Position numbers and translations under genes: made by a program. 64,000 bases of DNA from Caldilineaceae bacterium bin34 (lineage in GTDB: Bacteria; Chloroflexota; Anaerolineae; Caldilineales; Caldilineaceae): positions 62,001-126,000 of the forward strand of contig MPMO01000002.1 of NCBI GenBank assembly GCA_002238555.1, given 5' to 3'. Shown one piece after another: positions 45,795 to 55,340 of the stretch. A model generated the notes under the pieces. That model saw nothing but the letters and a program-made list of their open reading frames with translations, made no database searches and was not told the origin of the DNA. Numbering within the stretch: position 1 is the stretch's first letter; the number at the start of each line of letters is the position of its first letter.

Positions 45795-47378
45795 ATGGTT
45801 ACAGAACTACCCAACGGAATCAGACTTCCCAACCCTTGGCCACCCCGAACCATAGGCCCGGGATCCGATCCCCTGCCGGTCCCCTATCTTGCCAATCCGC
45901 CGGAGGTGTTGCCCATCGACACCGGCAGGCAACTGTTCGTCGACGACTTCCTCATCGAGCACACCACGCTGCGCCGTACGTACCATGCGGCCCGCATGCA
46001 TCCGGCTTCACCGGTGTTGTGGCCCCAAACCGCCCTGGAACTCAACCACGGCCACTGTCCGGTGGCGGCCCCCTTCAACGACGGCGCGTGGTACGACCCC
46101 GAGGATGGCCTGTTCAAGCTGTGGTACCAAGCAGGCTGGTTTGACGGAACAGCCCTGGCCGTCAGCGAGGACGGGTTGGACTGGCACCGACCCGACTTCG
46201 ACGTGGTTCCCGGAACCAACGCCGTCATCCGCAACCCGAAGGCCCATCGGCGGGACGGGGCACTGGTCTGGCTGGATGCAAATGCCGAATCAGCCTCCCG
46301 CTACAAAATGTTTATCTACTGGCGCTGGCCGGGAGGGCAGGCCGGCCACGTCTATCGGTCTCCGGACGGTATCCACTGGCAGGACTTGGGCGCCACCTCG
46401 CAGTGCGGGGACAATTCCAGCTTCTTCCACAACCCCTTCCGCGACCGGTGGGTGTTCAGCATCAGGGAAAGCTGGAACTGGCGGGCGCGCTCCTATCACG
46501 AACACGAAGACTTTGTGGCGGCATCCCGCTGGCAGGACGGGGAACAGGTCCGTTGGACACGGACGGATCGGTTGGATCAACCCGATCGCTTCCTGGGTTT
46601 GAGGACCCAGCTCTACGACATCAACGCAGTGGCCTACGAAAGCATTCTGCTGGGGGCCCTGGCCATCTTCCACGGCCCGGAGAACCCGGATGCGGCGCGT
46701 CTGGGCAGGCCCAAGATCAACGATATCCAGCTGGCCTACAGCAGGGACGGATTCCACTGGCACCGCCCACACCGGGAAGCCTTCATCGCGTCCAGCCGGC
46801 ACTGGGGCGACTGGAACTACGGCTACATCCACGCGGCAGGCGGCCTCTGCCTGGTAATGGACGACGAGCTCTGGTTCTACTTCGGGGCCTTCTCAGGTCA
46901 AGGATCGGTCCTGGAGCCCGGTGAAACCGGCGCATTCGAGCAGGAAAACGCGATGTATGCCGGCGGCTCCACCGGATTGGCCACACTGCGCCGGGACGGA
47001 TTTGCATCCATGGATGCCGGAACGGAGCAAGGGGTGCTGTCCACCCGACCCGTTCGCTTCTCGGGCAACCGCCTCTTTGTCAATGTCGATTGCCCGGAAG
47101 GTGAACTGAGAGTGGAGGTCGTTGACGAGCAAGGAGACGCCATTCAGCCGTTCACGGCCAGTCTGTGCCGTCCTGTCATCGGGAACAGTACCAAGGCCGA
47201 AGTGGTTTGGAGAGATGGTGGGGACCTGTCGGCCATAATCGGCCGGCCGGTGCAGTTCCGGTTCCTGCTGCGCCAGGGCAGCCTCTACTCATTCTGGGTT
47301 AGCGAAAGTTCCGACGGTCGCAGCAACGGTTATCTGGCTGCCTGTGGACCCAATCATGTCGGCCAACAGGACTGTTGA
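45795..47378 (+). CDS. Glycosyl hydrolase family 32/43-like propeller protein
   Basis: 527 residues. Repeated blades carry SPDGIHWQDLGATS, SEDGLDWHRPD and YSRDGFHWHRPHREAF, the five-bladed propeller pattern of GH32/GH43/GH130-like proteins annotated as glycosyl hydrolases. The start region has LFVDDFLIEHTTLRRTYH, common in this group. No signal peptide is visible. A ribosome site GAGGAGAG lies just before the ATG at 45795. Catalytic residues cannot be assigned from sequence alone, so it may be a sugar-binding or uronate-processing protein. Confidence 0.7.
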   Translation: MVTELPNGIRLPNPWPPRTIGPGSDPLPVPYLANPPEVLPIDTGRQLFVDDFLIEHTTLRRTYHAARMHPASPVLWPQTALELNHGHCPVAAPFNDGAWYDPEDGLFKLWYQAGWFDGTALAVSEDGLDWHRPDFDVVPGTNAVIRNPKAHRRDGALVWLDANAESASRYKMFIYWRWPGGQAGHVYRSPDGIHWQDLGATSQCGDNSSFFHNPFRDRWVFSIRESWNWRARSYHEHEDFVAASRWQDGEQVRWTRTDRLDQPDRFLGLRTQLYDINAVAYESILLGALAIFHGPENPDAARLGRPKINDIQLAYSRDGFHWHRPHREAFIASSRHWGDWNYGYIHAAGGLCLVMDDELWFYFGAFSGQGSVLEPGETGAFEQENAMYAGGSTGLATLRRDGFASMDAGTEQGVLSTRPVRFSGNRLFVNVDCPEGELRVEVVDEQGDAIQPFTASLCRPVIGNSTKAEVVWRDGGDLSAIIGRPVQFRFLLRQGSLYSFWVSESSDGRSNGYLAACGPNHVGQQDC

Positions 47379-47668
47379 AGTCCCAGATCCCACCTGTTCC
47401 GACTTTGGGTTGATGAGAATAACCCTCACGACAGGCGATTGGAATGGTTCGGCTGTCCTCCCTCTCCGGCAGGCGTCCGGACATGAGCTGATCCCAAGTT
47501 CCGTGCCCGACCAAGGGTTGCGACCATCCAACAATCTGGTTGGTCGGGCGCCCTTGATGCCGACTAGCCATGGTCATGGTCAACAACATGGTCACTTTGT
47601 GTACACTGTGCCTGAATTGGGATTAACATCTACCGGTTTCGCGATCCCCTAATTTGTTGGTGTCCAAC

Positions 47669-47938
47669 ATGGCAACACATGAAACCCGAACGATCAAAGC
47701 TTCCGAGTTCAAGGCAAAGTGTCTGAAGCTCATGGATGAAGTCGCCGCCACTGGTGAAGGCATCACCGTCACCAAACGCGGCAAGCCCATCGGAAAGTTT
47801 GTACCCATGGAGACCCCACAGCGTCCACCATGGGGCAAGTACTCGTCCCAGCTCAAATTTGCCGGTGACGTCATGAGTCCAATCGATGTGGAGTGGGAAG
47901 CGGATTCAAACCCGGATCGAGTTCTCCATCCGTGTTGA
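47669..47938 (+). CDS. Phd/VapB-type antitoxin
   Basis: 89 residues starting at the ATG at 47669. The N-terminal Phd/YefM motif reads TIKASEFKAKCLKLMDEVAA, followed by ITVTKRGKPIGKFVPM, the DNA-binding fold of Phd-type antitoxins. The C-terminal half should wrap the toxin. Its last seven bases overlap the toxin start (GTG 47932), the classic coupled arrangement. The 290 bp upstream hold nothing recognisable beyond a likely promoter. Confidence 0.88.
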   Translation: MATHETRTIKASEFKAKCLKLMDEVAATGEGITVTKRGKPIGKFVPMETPQRPPWGKYSSQLKFAGDVMSPIDVEWEADSNPDRVLHPC

Positions 47939-48336
47939 TTTTGGACACCCACATCCTTCTGGACACCATCTTTGAACAGACACCCGTTGGTATCGGGCCT
48001 GCCGCACGTGCAGACCTGGAAACTTTCTGGTTGCAGGGAGAAGCAGCAGTTTCAGCGATTAGCTTCTGGGAAATCGAGATGCTGGTGGACAAGAACAGAC
48101 TTGAGCTGGAACTCCCCACAGACGATCTGCGCAGAAACGTGTTGAAGGACGGACTCAAGGAAATAGCGGTAAACGGCAGCATCGGCATCCGTGCTGCATC
48201 CTTGCTGGATTTCCACCGCGATCCGGCAGATCGCATCATTGTCGCCACCGCATTGCAGGGGCACACGTTGCTTACGCGAGACGCTCAGATTCTGGCTTGG
48301 TCAGGTCCTCTTGAGCGACAGGACGCACGGAAGTAG
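47932..48336 (+). CDS. VapC-type PIN-domain toxin
   Basis: 134 residues from a GTG at 47932. PIN-domain acidic residues are seen in LILDTHILLDT (first Asp), ISFWEIEML (Glu), and DFHRDPADRIIVATAL (Asp pair). These form the metal-dependent RNase site. VapC toxins cut tRNA or rRNA. It overlaps the antitoxin by seven bases, so the two are made together. The system looks intact. Confidence 0.9.
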   Translation: MLILDTHILLDTIFEQTPVGIGPAARADLETFWLQGEAAVSAISFWEIEMLVDKNRLELELPTDDLRRNVLKDGLKEIAVNGSIGIRAASLLDFHRDPADRIIVATALQGHTLLTRDAQILAWSGPLERQDARK

Positions 48337-48380
48337 CCATCAAATGGTGGGTACCGTGTATTTGTCATGGGTCCACCGAC

Positions 48381-48686
48381 CTACCGGTGCACGTAGAACT
48401 CAATTCCAACGGTCCTGATGTGGTCTGCCAACACCCGGTTGCTGATCGAACTCCAAAGCACCAAGTCCACTATCTGAGGTACAGTCGTAGCCTCCATGGC
48501 TGCTCCAATAGCGCCGAGAGCGCTGTGGGTCAAGCTGTCTCCCACGAGAGCCAAGTCCACATCGGAACCCGGCCTGTAGGTTCCCGTAGCTCGCGATCCA
48601 AACAGCACGGCCCGTTCGACTCCCGGATGGGAAGCCAGTACCTGTCTGATCCTGGCCCTGTATCGCTCCTTCAGGCCGTCGTTCAT
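48381..48686 (-). CDS. MNT-type nucleotidyltransferase (antitoxin of an MNT/HEPN pair)
   Basis: 101 residues from the ATG at 48686. The nucleotidyltransferase signature is complete: VLFGSRATGTYRPGSDVDLA (GS followed by two Asp). MNT antitoxins modify or block the HEPN RNase partner. The start overlaps the HEPN stop (ATGA), as is normal for such pairs, although the HEPN gene here carries a frameshift. Confidence 0.88.
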   Translation of the reverse strand: MNDGLKERYRARIRQVLASHPGVERAVLFGSRATGTYRPGSDVDLALVGDSLTHSALGAIGAAMEATTVPQIVDLVLWSSISNRVLADHIRTVGIEFYVHR

Positions 48687-49095
48687 TGGTGAAGCCTTGC
48701 CTCCAGCGATGATGCGAGTCCTTCCAATGCCGGAAAGTACCGCCTTTTTGTTAGATCCTTGGCCAACAACGCCGATTCCTCGCTGCATATGTGCATCAAC
48801 AGATTGCGCTTGTCCAGCGCATCCAGCAGGTCTTCACAATCGTCGTCCGTCAGATACTCTTGTTGCAGGCTCTGCCTAAGCGTACCTCTGGGATTGTGCT
48901 CCGTCAGTCCATCCGCAAACAGCAGGTCCTTCAGCGTCTTCGAGGCTAATTCGAAGGTGACAGCGAATGTCTGCACCCAACCTGCGCGCTCCAGTTCCGA
49001 ATAGGAGACTTGAGGTCACAAGCCTGGCGAAGCTGTTCCAGGGCATTGGCGAAATTCCTGTAACGTAGAATCCAGCGCTCTGTTCCAGAGTCCAT
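48683..49095 (-). pseudogene. HEPN-domain protein (HI0074-like) with a frameshift
   Basis: The N-terminal frame from ATG 49095 reads TERWILRYRNFANALEQLRQ and CDLKS; the remainder, YSELERAGWVQTFAVTFELA and so on to a TGA at 48683, is in the next frame. A one-base loss near 49005 explains the break. The intact protein would be about 137 residues, as for the HI0074 family, which pairs with minimal nucleotidyltransferases. The usual HEPN RX4-6H motif is seen only as an altered form (RNLLMH). Confidence 0.8.
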
Positions 49096-49331
49096 CGTGC
49101 AAAGGTCCACTCCAGACCGATACATTGGCAACTGATGCCAAGTGTAGGGCAAGCCCCATCGGTCCGGCGACCAAGCTATCTCGCTCAGTACCCGTTCTGG
49201 CATCCCAGAACAGGTCCGAATGCGCCAGGGTTTGGCGCCGGTGTTGCCTTGCCGATGGCAGTGCCGTGAACACCGGCAATGGACTGGGACCTGCTTCGGC
49301 CGGCTACAACTTATCCGTGAGGGATTCCTCC

Positions 49332-50813
49332 ATGGCCCATCGCATTGCAGTCGGCGGACTGCTGCACGAAACCCATACGTTCGCACCCACCCCCACGACC
49401 CTGGACGATTTCCGGGCCACGTGGCATGCCGGCCCGAACCTGCTCACCAACCTGAGGGGAACCCAAACCGGGGTCGGCGGCATGATCGACGGATTGGAGG
49501 GCAGGGGCTGGGAGCCGCTCCCCACTTTTTACGCGGCGGCCTTGCCGGCCGGAACCGTTACGGAGTCCGCCTACAAGGTTCTGAAGGCCGAGATGTGCGC
49601 ACGCACGCAGGCCGCCATGCCCCTGGATGGTGTCCTGCTCCACCTGCACGGAGCCATGGTGTCCGAAACAACCCTGGACGCGGAGACGGACATCACAGAG
49701 GCAATCCGAACAATTGTGGGACCGGACGTGCCCATCGTTGTGGAGCTGGACATGCACGGCAACATCAGTCCTGTCCTGGCGGAACAGGCCGACATCCTAC
49801 TGGGCTACGACACCACTCCGCACATGGATCTCCGCGCCAAGGGCATGGAGGCCGTGGCAGTCCTGGAGGGCCTGCTGACCGGTCGGCTGCGACCTACGAC
49901 AGCCGTCCGCAACATCCCCTGCCTATTGGCGCCACAGGTGACCGACACCTCGGACCTGCCTCTGCGCGCGGTGTTTGACAAGGTTCGCGTCATGAAGGCT
50001 GACAGCCGGGTCGTCGCCGTCAGCGTCTTCGGCGGATTTGCCTATGCAGATACCCCCTGGACAGGTGCATCGGTGTTTGTGCACACCAACGACGCACCGG
50101 ACCTCGCCCGGAAACTGGCGGCCGAACTCGAGGAAACCCTCATGGACCATAGATCGGCGGCCGTGTTCCAGGCCCTTCCGCCGGGCGAAGCGGTGCGGGA
50201 AGCACTGGGAACACCCGATGGTCCCGTGATCCTGGTCGACTCGGCCGACAATATCGGAGGCGGAACACCGGGGGACGGCACCGACGCCCTGAAGGCCATG
50301 CTGGCCGCCGATGTGCAGGAAGGCACGGTGGTGATCGCCGATCCGGAGGCGGTGCGAGCCTGCCGGCAAACCGGCGTGGGTTCCAGCGTCACCACATCCA
50401 TTGGAGGCAAGACCGACGAATTTCACGGTTCCCCGCTCACGGTGACCGGCACCGTCAGGGCACTCTCCGACGGACTGATCCCATGTGAGCAGAAGCAGAA
50501 CCACTTCGCCGCGTTCTACGGCGATACGTTGGACATGGGCAACTCCGCCTGGCTCAGGTCCGGCGGGGTGAACATCATCCTCAACAGCCGCAAGACTCCT
50601 CCATTCGATTTGGCCCAAATACGCGGCATGGGTGTCGTACCCGAGAAACAGAAGATGATTGCCGTCAAGGCGGCAGTAGCCTACCGGGCCGCATACCTGC
50701 CCATCGCCGCCCGGATCGTCGAGATGGATACGGCCGGCCTGTGCACGGCCAACCTGCATCGGTTCGACTATCGGAACATCCCACGGCCCATCTTCCCACT
50801 GGATACGCAATGA
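49332..50813 (+). CDS. M81-family metallopeptidase (microcystinase MlrC-like)
   Basis: 493 residues from the ATG at 49332. The family signature begins RIAVGGLLHETHTFAPTPTT, followed by GVLLHLHGAMVSE and VELDMHGNIS with the metal-binding His and Asp residues, and DSADNIGGGTPGDGT in the second domain. Known MlrC opens linear microcystin fragments, but most relatives act on unknown small amides. The frame extends upstream to 49125 but with no family match. It is the first gene of the plus-strand catabolic cluster. Confidence 0.9.
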   Translation: MAHRIAVGGLLHETHTFAPTPTTLDDFRATWHAGPNLLTNLRGTQTGVGGMIDGLEGRGWEPLPTFYAAALPAGTVTESAYKVLKAEMCARTQAAMPLDGVLLHLHGAMVSETTLDAETDITEAIRTIVGPDVPIVVELDMHGNISPVLAEQADILLGYDTTPHMDLRAKGMEAVAVLEGLLTGRLRPTTAVRNIPCLLAPQVTDTSDLPLRAVFDKVRVMKADSRVVAVSVFGGFAYADTPWTGASVFVHTNDAPDLARKLAAELEETLMDHRSAAVFQALPPGEAVREALGTPDGPVILVDSADNIGGGTPGDGTDALKAMLAADVQEGTVVIADPEAVRACRQTGVGSSVTTSIGGKTDEFHGSPLTVTGTVRALSDGLIPCEQKQNHFAAFYGDTLDMGNSAWLRSGGVNIILNSRKTPPFDLAQIRGMGVVPEKQKMIAVKAAVAYRAAYLPIAARIVEMDTAGLCTANLHRFDYRNIPRPIFPLDTQ

Positions 50814-50918
50814 CGTTGCCAGCCGAAACCCATTCGTCCTTGGCTGGACCGGACCAGGAACCACACTGCGACCAAACAAACGCAGGCGATACCTGACGCA
50901 CGGGCTGCGGTCCCACAT

Positions 50919-50936
50919 CCGGGTTTGGCAACCCGG
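50919..50936. terminator. Short hairpin after the M81 gene
   Basis: CCGGGTT TGGC AACCCGG forms a perfect 7-bp stem in the 196-bp gap before the next gene. No T run follows, so it is a weak candidate for a terminator. Confidence 0.35.
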
Positions 50937-51009
50937 TTCCAATTGGTAAGGTTAGGCCAGACCCTTGGGTCGACTGCGAATACCCGGCAAAAAAGGATTG
51001 AATTGACCT

Positions 51010-52023
51010 ATGGATGCGCCCATCAGGGTTGGCGTGATTGGAGTTGGCACCATGGGCAGCCACCACGCCGGCAACCTCGGCGGCAGCCAAGTGTCAGGCG
51101 CGGTCCTGAAAGCCGTGATGGACCTTGACGGCGATCTGCGAGCCGCGGTGGCCCACCGGCACGGGGTCGACCTGCAGTTCGACCAAACCCGGGCCATCAT
51201 CGGCAACCCCGACGTGGACGCCCTGCTCGTCGCGGCTCCAGACGGACTCCATGCCGAGCTGGCCATCGAATGCCTGGAGGCCGGCAAGCCCGTGTTCCTC
51301 GAAAAGCCGCTGGCCACCACCGTGCCGGATGCCGAACGTGTCGTTGAACTGGAAACCGGGATCGGACACCGCATGATCCAGGTGGGCTTCATGCGGGAAT
51401 ACGACCGCGCCCACGTGGAAGTCAAGACGGAGGTGGACACCGGGGGACATGGCCGACGACTGCTCTTCCGCAACGTCCATCGCAATGCCCACTTTCCCAA
51501 TGCCCGCACCATCGAGGACATCGTCACCAACTCCATGGTGCATGACATCCATTCTGCGCGCTGGATGATGGAGGACGAGATTGTCGAGGTGTACGGCCAG
51601 GCCGTTCCGGATGCGTGCCCGGATCCGGGCACGGCGCGCCTGTGCGTGATTCAGGTACGGTTCCGCAACGGGGCGCTCGGCCTGCTCGAGTTCAATACCA
51701 AGGCCGGCTACGGCTATGAAGTCGATGTCGAGATCAGTTGCCAGGACGGCGTGGTCGCCAGCCACACCGTGGGCACTCCCGTCGTCCGTAGCCGGGAAAC
51801 CCTCGGACAGGCGATTGCCCCGGAGTACACCGGTCGGTTCGGCGCGGCCTACCGGGACGAATTGGTTGCCTGGGCGGCGAGCCTGGAAGCGGAGAAACCG
51901 ACGGGGCCATCCGCCTGGGACGGGTACATGGCGATGGTAGTGGTCGAAGCCTGCATTGAATCGGTCAGAACCGGCCAGCCGGTTTCGATCCCCGAGTACG
52001 AGAAACCGTCTCTCTACTGCTAA
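51010..52023 (+). CDS. Gfo/Idh/MocA oxidoreductase, inositol 2-dehydrogenase-like
   Basis: 337 residues. The Rossmann motif VGVIGVGTMGSHHAGNL, the catalytic EKPLATTV with intact Lys, and the IVHD-like MVHDIHSARWMM are all present. This set is common in myo-inositol and other polyol dehydrogenases. The next gene (an MDR dehydrogenase) begins 45 bp downstream. A degraded copy of its last 60 bases is repeated at about 55842. Confidence 0.9.
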   Translation: MDAPIRVGVIGVGTMGSHHAGNLGGSQVSGAVLKAVMDLDGDLRAAVAHRHGVDLQFDQTRAIIGNPDVDALLVAAPDGLHAELAIECLEAGKPVFLEKPLATTVPDAERVVELETGIGHRMIQVGFMREYDRAHVEVKTEVDTGGHGRRLLFRNVHRNAHFPNARTIEDIVTNSMVHDIHSARWMMEDEIVEVYGQAVPDACPDPGTARLCVIQVRFRNGALGLLEFNTKAGYGYEVDVEISCQDGVVASHTVGTPVVRSRETLGQAIAPEYTGRFGAAYRDELVAWAASLEAEKPTGPSAWDGYMAMVVVEACIESVRTGQPVSIPEYEKPSLYC

Positions 52024-52068
52024 CCGGCAGGGAAGGGAGCACGCCGTGACAACGGCGGGAGGCCCACA

Positions 52069-53076
52069 ATGAGAGCCAAAGCCGTCGTCTTCCCCGAGGC
52101 CAACACCGTGGAGGTTCGGGAGGTGGACTGCCCCGAGCCCGGCCCCCGCGACGTGGTGGTCGACGTGACCCACTCCTGGATCAGCAATGGCACCGAAGGC
52201 TCCTACCTGAGAGGCGAACGCATCGCCGGGGACACGGCCTGGCGGCCCGGCTCACCGAGCCCCTTCCCCGTGGTGGCCGGCTACCAGAAAGTTGGTGTCG
52301 TGCGGAAGTTTGGCAGCCATGTGACAGACTTGGCACCAGGCGAAACCGTCTTTGCCGCCAGTGGCAAGGTCCATGGAATGTTCCATCCCTCCGGAGGACA
52401 GTTGTCCCCGTCGGTCACCCCCCGGGAAGGTGTCTGGAAGCTTCCTCCGCAACCGGAGCCGCTGGCCTATGCAGGCATGGTCCTGACCCAGGTCGGCTAC
52501 AACTGCGGGAGCCGCGCCCCGGTCGCGCCCGGCGAGGCGGCCGTGGTTCTGGGCGACGGCATGGTCGGACTGTGGGCCGCACAGACGCTGGCCCTGCGCG
52601 GGGCGCGCATCCTGTTGCTGGGCCGTCATGCAGATCGCCTGCGGCAGTTTCCGGACACCGGCGTGCACCGCAGTTGCAACGAGAGGGACGGCGACTGGCA
52701 AGAGGTCCTGACCGGCTTTCTGCCCGACGGCGTAGATGTGCTGATCGACACCGTGGGTTCAATCAAACACATTCAGAAGATTGTGCCCCGCATGAACCGC
52801 GGCGGCCGGATCGTCTCCGCCGGCTTCCACGGCACGGACGACCTCCTTTCGCTTCAGGACCTCCGGAACCAGGAACTGTCCCTGCACTCCGTCTCCGGAT
52901 GGACCCGACCGCGCATGGACCGGACACGGCACCTGATTGCCACGGGCCAGTTGCAAACCCTGCCGCTTATCACCCATCACTTCCCCGTAGACCGGGCCGC
53001 GGAGGCCTGGCACCTTATTCAGACCAAAACCGAACCGGTACTCGGCGTCATCTTAGACTGGACCGGACCCGGTTGA
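52069..53076 (+). CDS. MDR-family (zinc-type alcohol dehydrogenase-like) oxidoreductase
   Basis: 335 residues. The cofactor-binding motif is VLGDGMVGLWAAQTLALRGA, and the protein has the GroES-like N-terminal fold (PGPRDVVVDVTHSWISNGTE). Catalytic zinc ligands of classical alcohol dehydrogenases are not obvious; it belongs to the sugar/polyol group with a modified site. It follows the Gfo/Idh/MocA gene and precedes a fragment of the enolase-superfamily gene. This suggests an original order Gfo, MDR, enolase, for oxidation and dehydration of one sugar acid. Confidence 0.87.
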   Translation: MRAKAVVFPEANTVEVREVDCPEPGPRDVVVDVTHSWISNGTEGSYLRGERIAGDTAWRPGSPSPFPVVAGYQKVGVVRKFGSHVTDLAPGETVFAASGKVHGMFHPSGGQLSPSVTPREGVWKLPPQPEPLAYAGMVLTQVGYNCGSRAPVAPGEAAVVLGDGMVGLWAAQTLALRGARILLLGRHADRLRQFPDTGVHRSCNERDGDWQEVLTGFLPDGVDVLIDTVGSIKHIQKIVPRMNRGGRIVSAGFHGTDDLLSLQDLRNQELSLHSVSGWTRPRMDRTRHLIATGQLQTLPLITHHFPVDRAAEAWHLIQTKTEPVLGVILDWTGPG

Positions 53077-53519
53077 GGACAGGCTGGCAACCCAGAGCCA
53101 TTGCCACAGAACGCGAGAGCATGAGAAATGTACCGACCATCACGGCAGGCCAGCTGTCCAGCAAAAGGATTGGAAGTCAAGCTTCACAGGACCTGGTCGT
53201 AGGTTTCGGCTGCCACGGGACTTGGGCCACAGAACCCGGGATTGACAGCTTGGCCTGAGACGGAGCCAGTGGTGCAGCCGGTTCCGATATGCCTGAACTG
53301 AATCCCGTGGGGAACAGTTCTTCCAAGAGTTGCACCGGGCAGAAGGGCGAGTCTATCCTCACGTCTAAGCCAAGTAGGGCACGCTGAAACCGAATTTGCA
53401 GGCGTGGCAAGTCGATCCGGCACAGGTGCGCCGCCTGTGCGACTGGAACTGGATCCGGGAAGCCCTGACGGCCCTGCGGACACTCAAGCAGACAGGATTG
53501 ATATTGGGAGAGCGGAACC
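53077..53519. other. 443-bp junction with gene fragments
   Basis: It starts with the 5' fragment of the enolase-superfamily gene (listed separately), then about 200 bp with no match. Last comes a frame from 53396 reading QAWQVDPAQVRRLCDWNWIR, which I cannot assign, up to the DUF262 ribosome site. Confidence 0.5.
53121..53176 (+). pseudogene. 5' fragment of an enolase-superfamily gene
   Basis: The frame from the ATG at 53121 reads MRNVPTITAGQLSSKRI and then loses similarity. It matches the first 15 residues of the intact gene at 59264 (MRDAPTITAVQLSRYRI), and the preceding GCCATTGCCACAGAA also resembles that gene's upstream region. So the original enolase start still marks the place where the DUF262 block was inserted. 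Confidence 0.75.
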
Positions 53520-55268
53520 ATGGCATTTCAAACACCGATCACGATCAAAGAGGCGATCGACCACATTCACAACAACCGTTACCTGCTCCCAGCCATTCAA
53601 CGAGAGTTCGTGTGGCGACCGCATCAGATCGAGCGGCTCTTCGACAGCCTCATGCGCGGCTATCCAATCGGATCCTTCCTGTTCTGGCGAGTTGATCCCG
53701 AAACTGCCAAGAATTACAGCTTCTACCAGTTCATCACGAACTACGATCAACGGAAGCCCCACAATCCCGTCCACGGGGCGCCTTCCACCGTGCCTGGCTT
53801 GAAGGCGGTACTGGACGGACAACAACGCCTCACGGCACTGAATGTCGGGCTTCACGGCAGTGGCAGATGGAAACGTCCCCGCCTGTGGTGGAACAATCCA
53901 AGTGCCTTCCCGGAACGACGGCTCTATCTCAATCTCCTCGCGCCCCGGATGGAGAACGAAGAGGAACTCTCGTACAAGTTCAGCTTTCTCCCGGAGAAGG
54001 AGGCCCAAGACCGGAACCGCCGGAACGCCCACGAACACTGGTACCGCGCGGGAGACATCCTCAATGTTGAGGATGCTGCGGACCTGATCGACGTTGTCCA
54101 TGACCTACAACTCGCCGCTATCCGCGAACCTCAGAAGATGCTCAACCGGCTTCACCAAGTCGTGCACAACGACGGCATCGTCTCGGCTTACGAAGAGCCG
54201 AACCAGGATCCGGAACGGGTGCTCAACATCTTCGTTCGTACCAACAGCGGTGGTACGCCGCTCTCCTACTCGGACATGCTCCTCAGCATGGCGGTGGCCC
54301 AATGGGATAAGGTCGACGCGCGGAAGGAGATCCACTCTCTCGTTGACGAGATCAACAACATTAGCAGAGGCTTCTCGTTCAACCACGACTTTGTGCTCAA
54401 GGCCTGCCTGATGCTCGGCGATAGCAACAGCGTCCAATTCAAGGTCGAGAACTTCAGAAAATCGAAGATTGGATCCCTGCAGGATCAATGGGATCGCATC
54501 AGAAGCACGATCACGGAAACGGTGGAACTCGCGTCCTCGTTCGGATACTCTGGACAGAGCCTGACATCGGCAAACGCCCTGTTGCCAATCGCCTACTTTC
54601 TCTACCACTGTCAGCCGGCGTTGGATACCAAGGACCGTAAGGCTATTCGTGACTGGTTGATTCGCTCGCTGCTGAAGCGCGGGATCTGGAGTAGCAGCGT
54701 CGATAACCTACTGGTGGCGATCCGCAGAGCGATCCGGGAGAGTTCCTGCCACGACGGCTTCCCGGCTCGCGCGATCGAGAAAGCGATGCCGTCCGGCAAA
54801 AGCCTGACCTTCGATGACGAGGAGCTCCAGGACTTGGCCGACGCCGAGTACGGTGGAAGGGCCTACGGCCTCCTGTTCCTTCTGTACGATTTCGTCGACG
54901 TAACCACGAACCACTTCCACATCGATCATGTCTTTCCGCGCGCGCTGATGACCCCAGCGCGCTTGAAGCGGGATGGCATCAGCGAGGAAAAGATCCCCGA
55001 ATATCTCGCTCGGGTGAACCGCCTAGCCAACCTCCAGCTCCTCGAGGGCTCGACAAATACAAGCAAGGGTGCCAAGCTACCTGCCGACTGGCTAAGCGCA
55101 CGGTACCCCGACGACGAAGAACGACGGCATCATTGCCACCTACATGATCTGGGTGAGGTTCCGACCGAAATCGAGGGGTTCTTGGACTTCTACGAGGCGC
55201 GCCGAAACCGCATCCTGGAGAAGTTGCGCCACCTACTCGCGTCCGACAGCACGGGAACCCCGGACTAG
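53520..55268 (+). CDS. DUF262 plus HNH (GmrSD-like) protein, copy A
   Basis: 582 residues. The DUF262 part has YLLPAIQREFVWRPHQIERL, the nucleotide-handling motif DGQQRLTAL at about 99-107 and IFVRTNSGGTPLSYSDMLLS. The C-terminal HNH (DUF1524-like) nuclease has HFHIDHVFPRAL near residue 465 and NRLANLQLLEGSTNTSKGAK. GmrSD-type proteins are type IV restriction enzymes that cut modified phage DNA, and DUF262 also occurs in other defence enzymes. The start has GGGAGAGCGG just upstream. Its codon choice and GC are close to its neighbours. A small unknown gene follows within 72 bp and may belong to the same system. Confidence 0.87.
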   Translation: MAFQTPITIKEAIDHIHNNRYLLPAIQREFVWRPHQIERLFDSLMRGYPIGSFLFWRVDPETAKNYSFYQFITNYDQRKPHNPVHGAPSTVPGLKAVLDGQQRLTALNVGLHGSGRWKRPRLWWNNPSAFPERRLYLNLLAPRMENEEELSYKFSFLPEKEAQDRNRRNAHEHWYRAGDILNVEDAADLIDVVHDLQLAAIREPQKMLNRLHQVVHNDGIVSAYEEPNQDPERVLNIFVRTNSGGTPLSYSDMLLSMAVAQWDKVDARKEIHSLVDEINNISRGFSFNHDFVLKACLMLGDSNSVQFKVENFRKSKIGSLQDQWDRIRSTITETVELASSFGYSGQSLTSANALLPIAYFLYHCQPALDTKDRKAIRDWLIRSLLKRGIWSSSVDNLLVAIRRAIRESSCHDGFPARAIEKAMPSGKSLTFDDEELQDLADAEYGGRAYGLLFLLYDFVDVTTNHFHIDHVFPRALMTPARLKRDGISEEKIPEYLARVNRLANLQLLEGSTNTSKGAKLPADWLSARYPDDEERRHHCHLHDLGEVPTEIEGFLDFYEARRNRILEKLRHLLASDSTGTPD

Positions 55269-55340
55269 CACAGCGCGTCGCCGGAAGAGCAATCCCGGCA
55301 CAGCAAGGCTGGCGTGGCTCGTTTTCTCAGCGGAAGAACT

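Larger units (their letters stand above)
51960..55257 (+). repeat. First copy of a diverged segmental duplication (Gfo end, MDR gene, DUF262 gene)
   Basis: The block from the end of the Gfo/Idh/MocA gene through the MDR gene, and then the DUF262 gene from 12 bases before its ATG, matches 55842-56941 and 57481-59231 in the same order. The sequence between MDR and DUF262 differs in the two copies. The DUF262 part is far more similar between copies than the MDR part. Confidence 0.85.

Noticed and set aside
53396-53695. Plus-strand frame starting QAWQVDPAQV as a gene
   Set aside because: It overlaps the start of DUF262 copy A in another frame and has no family match; only its first 40 codons are outside that gene.
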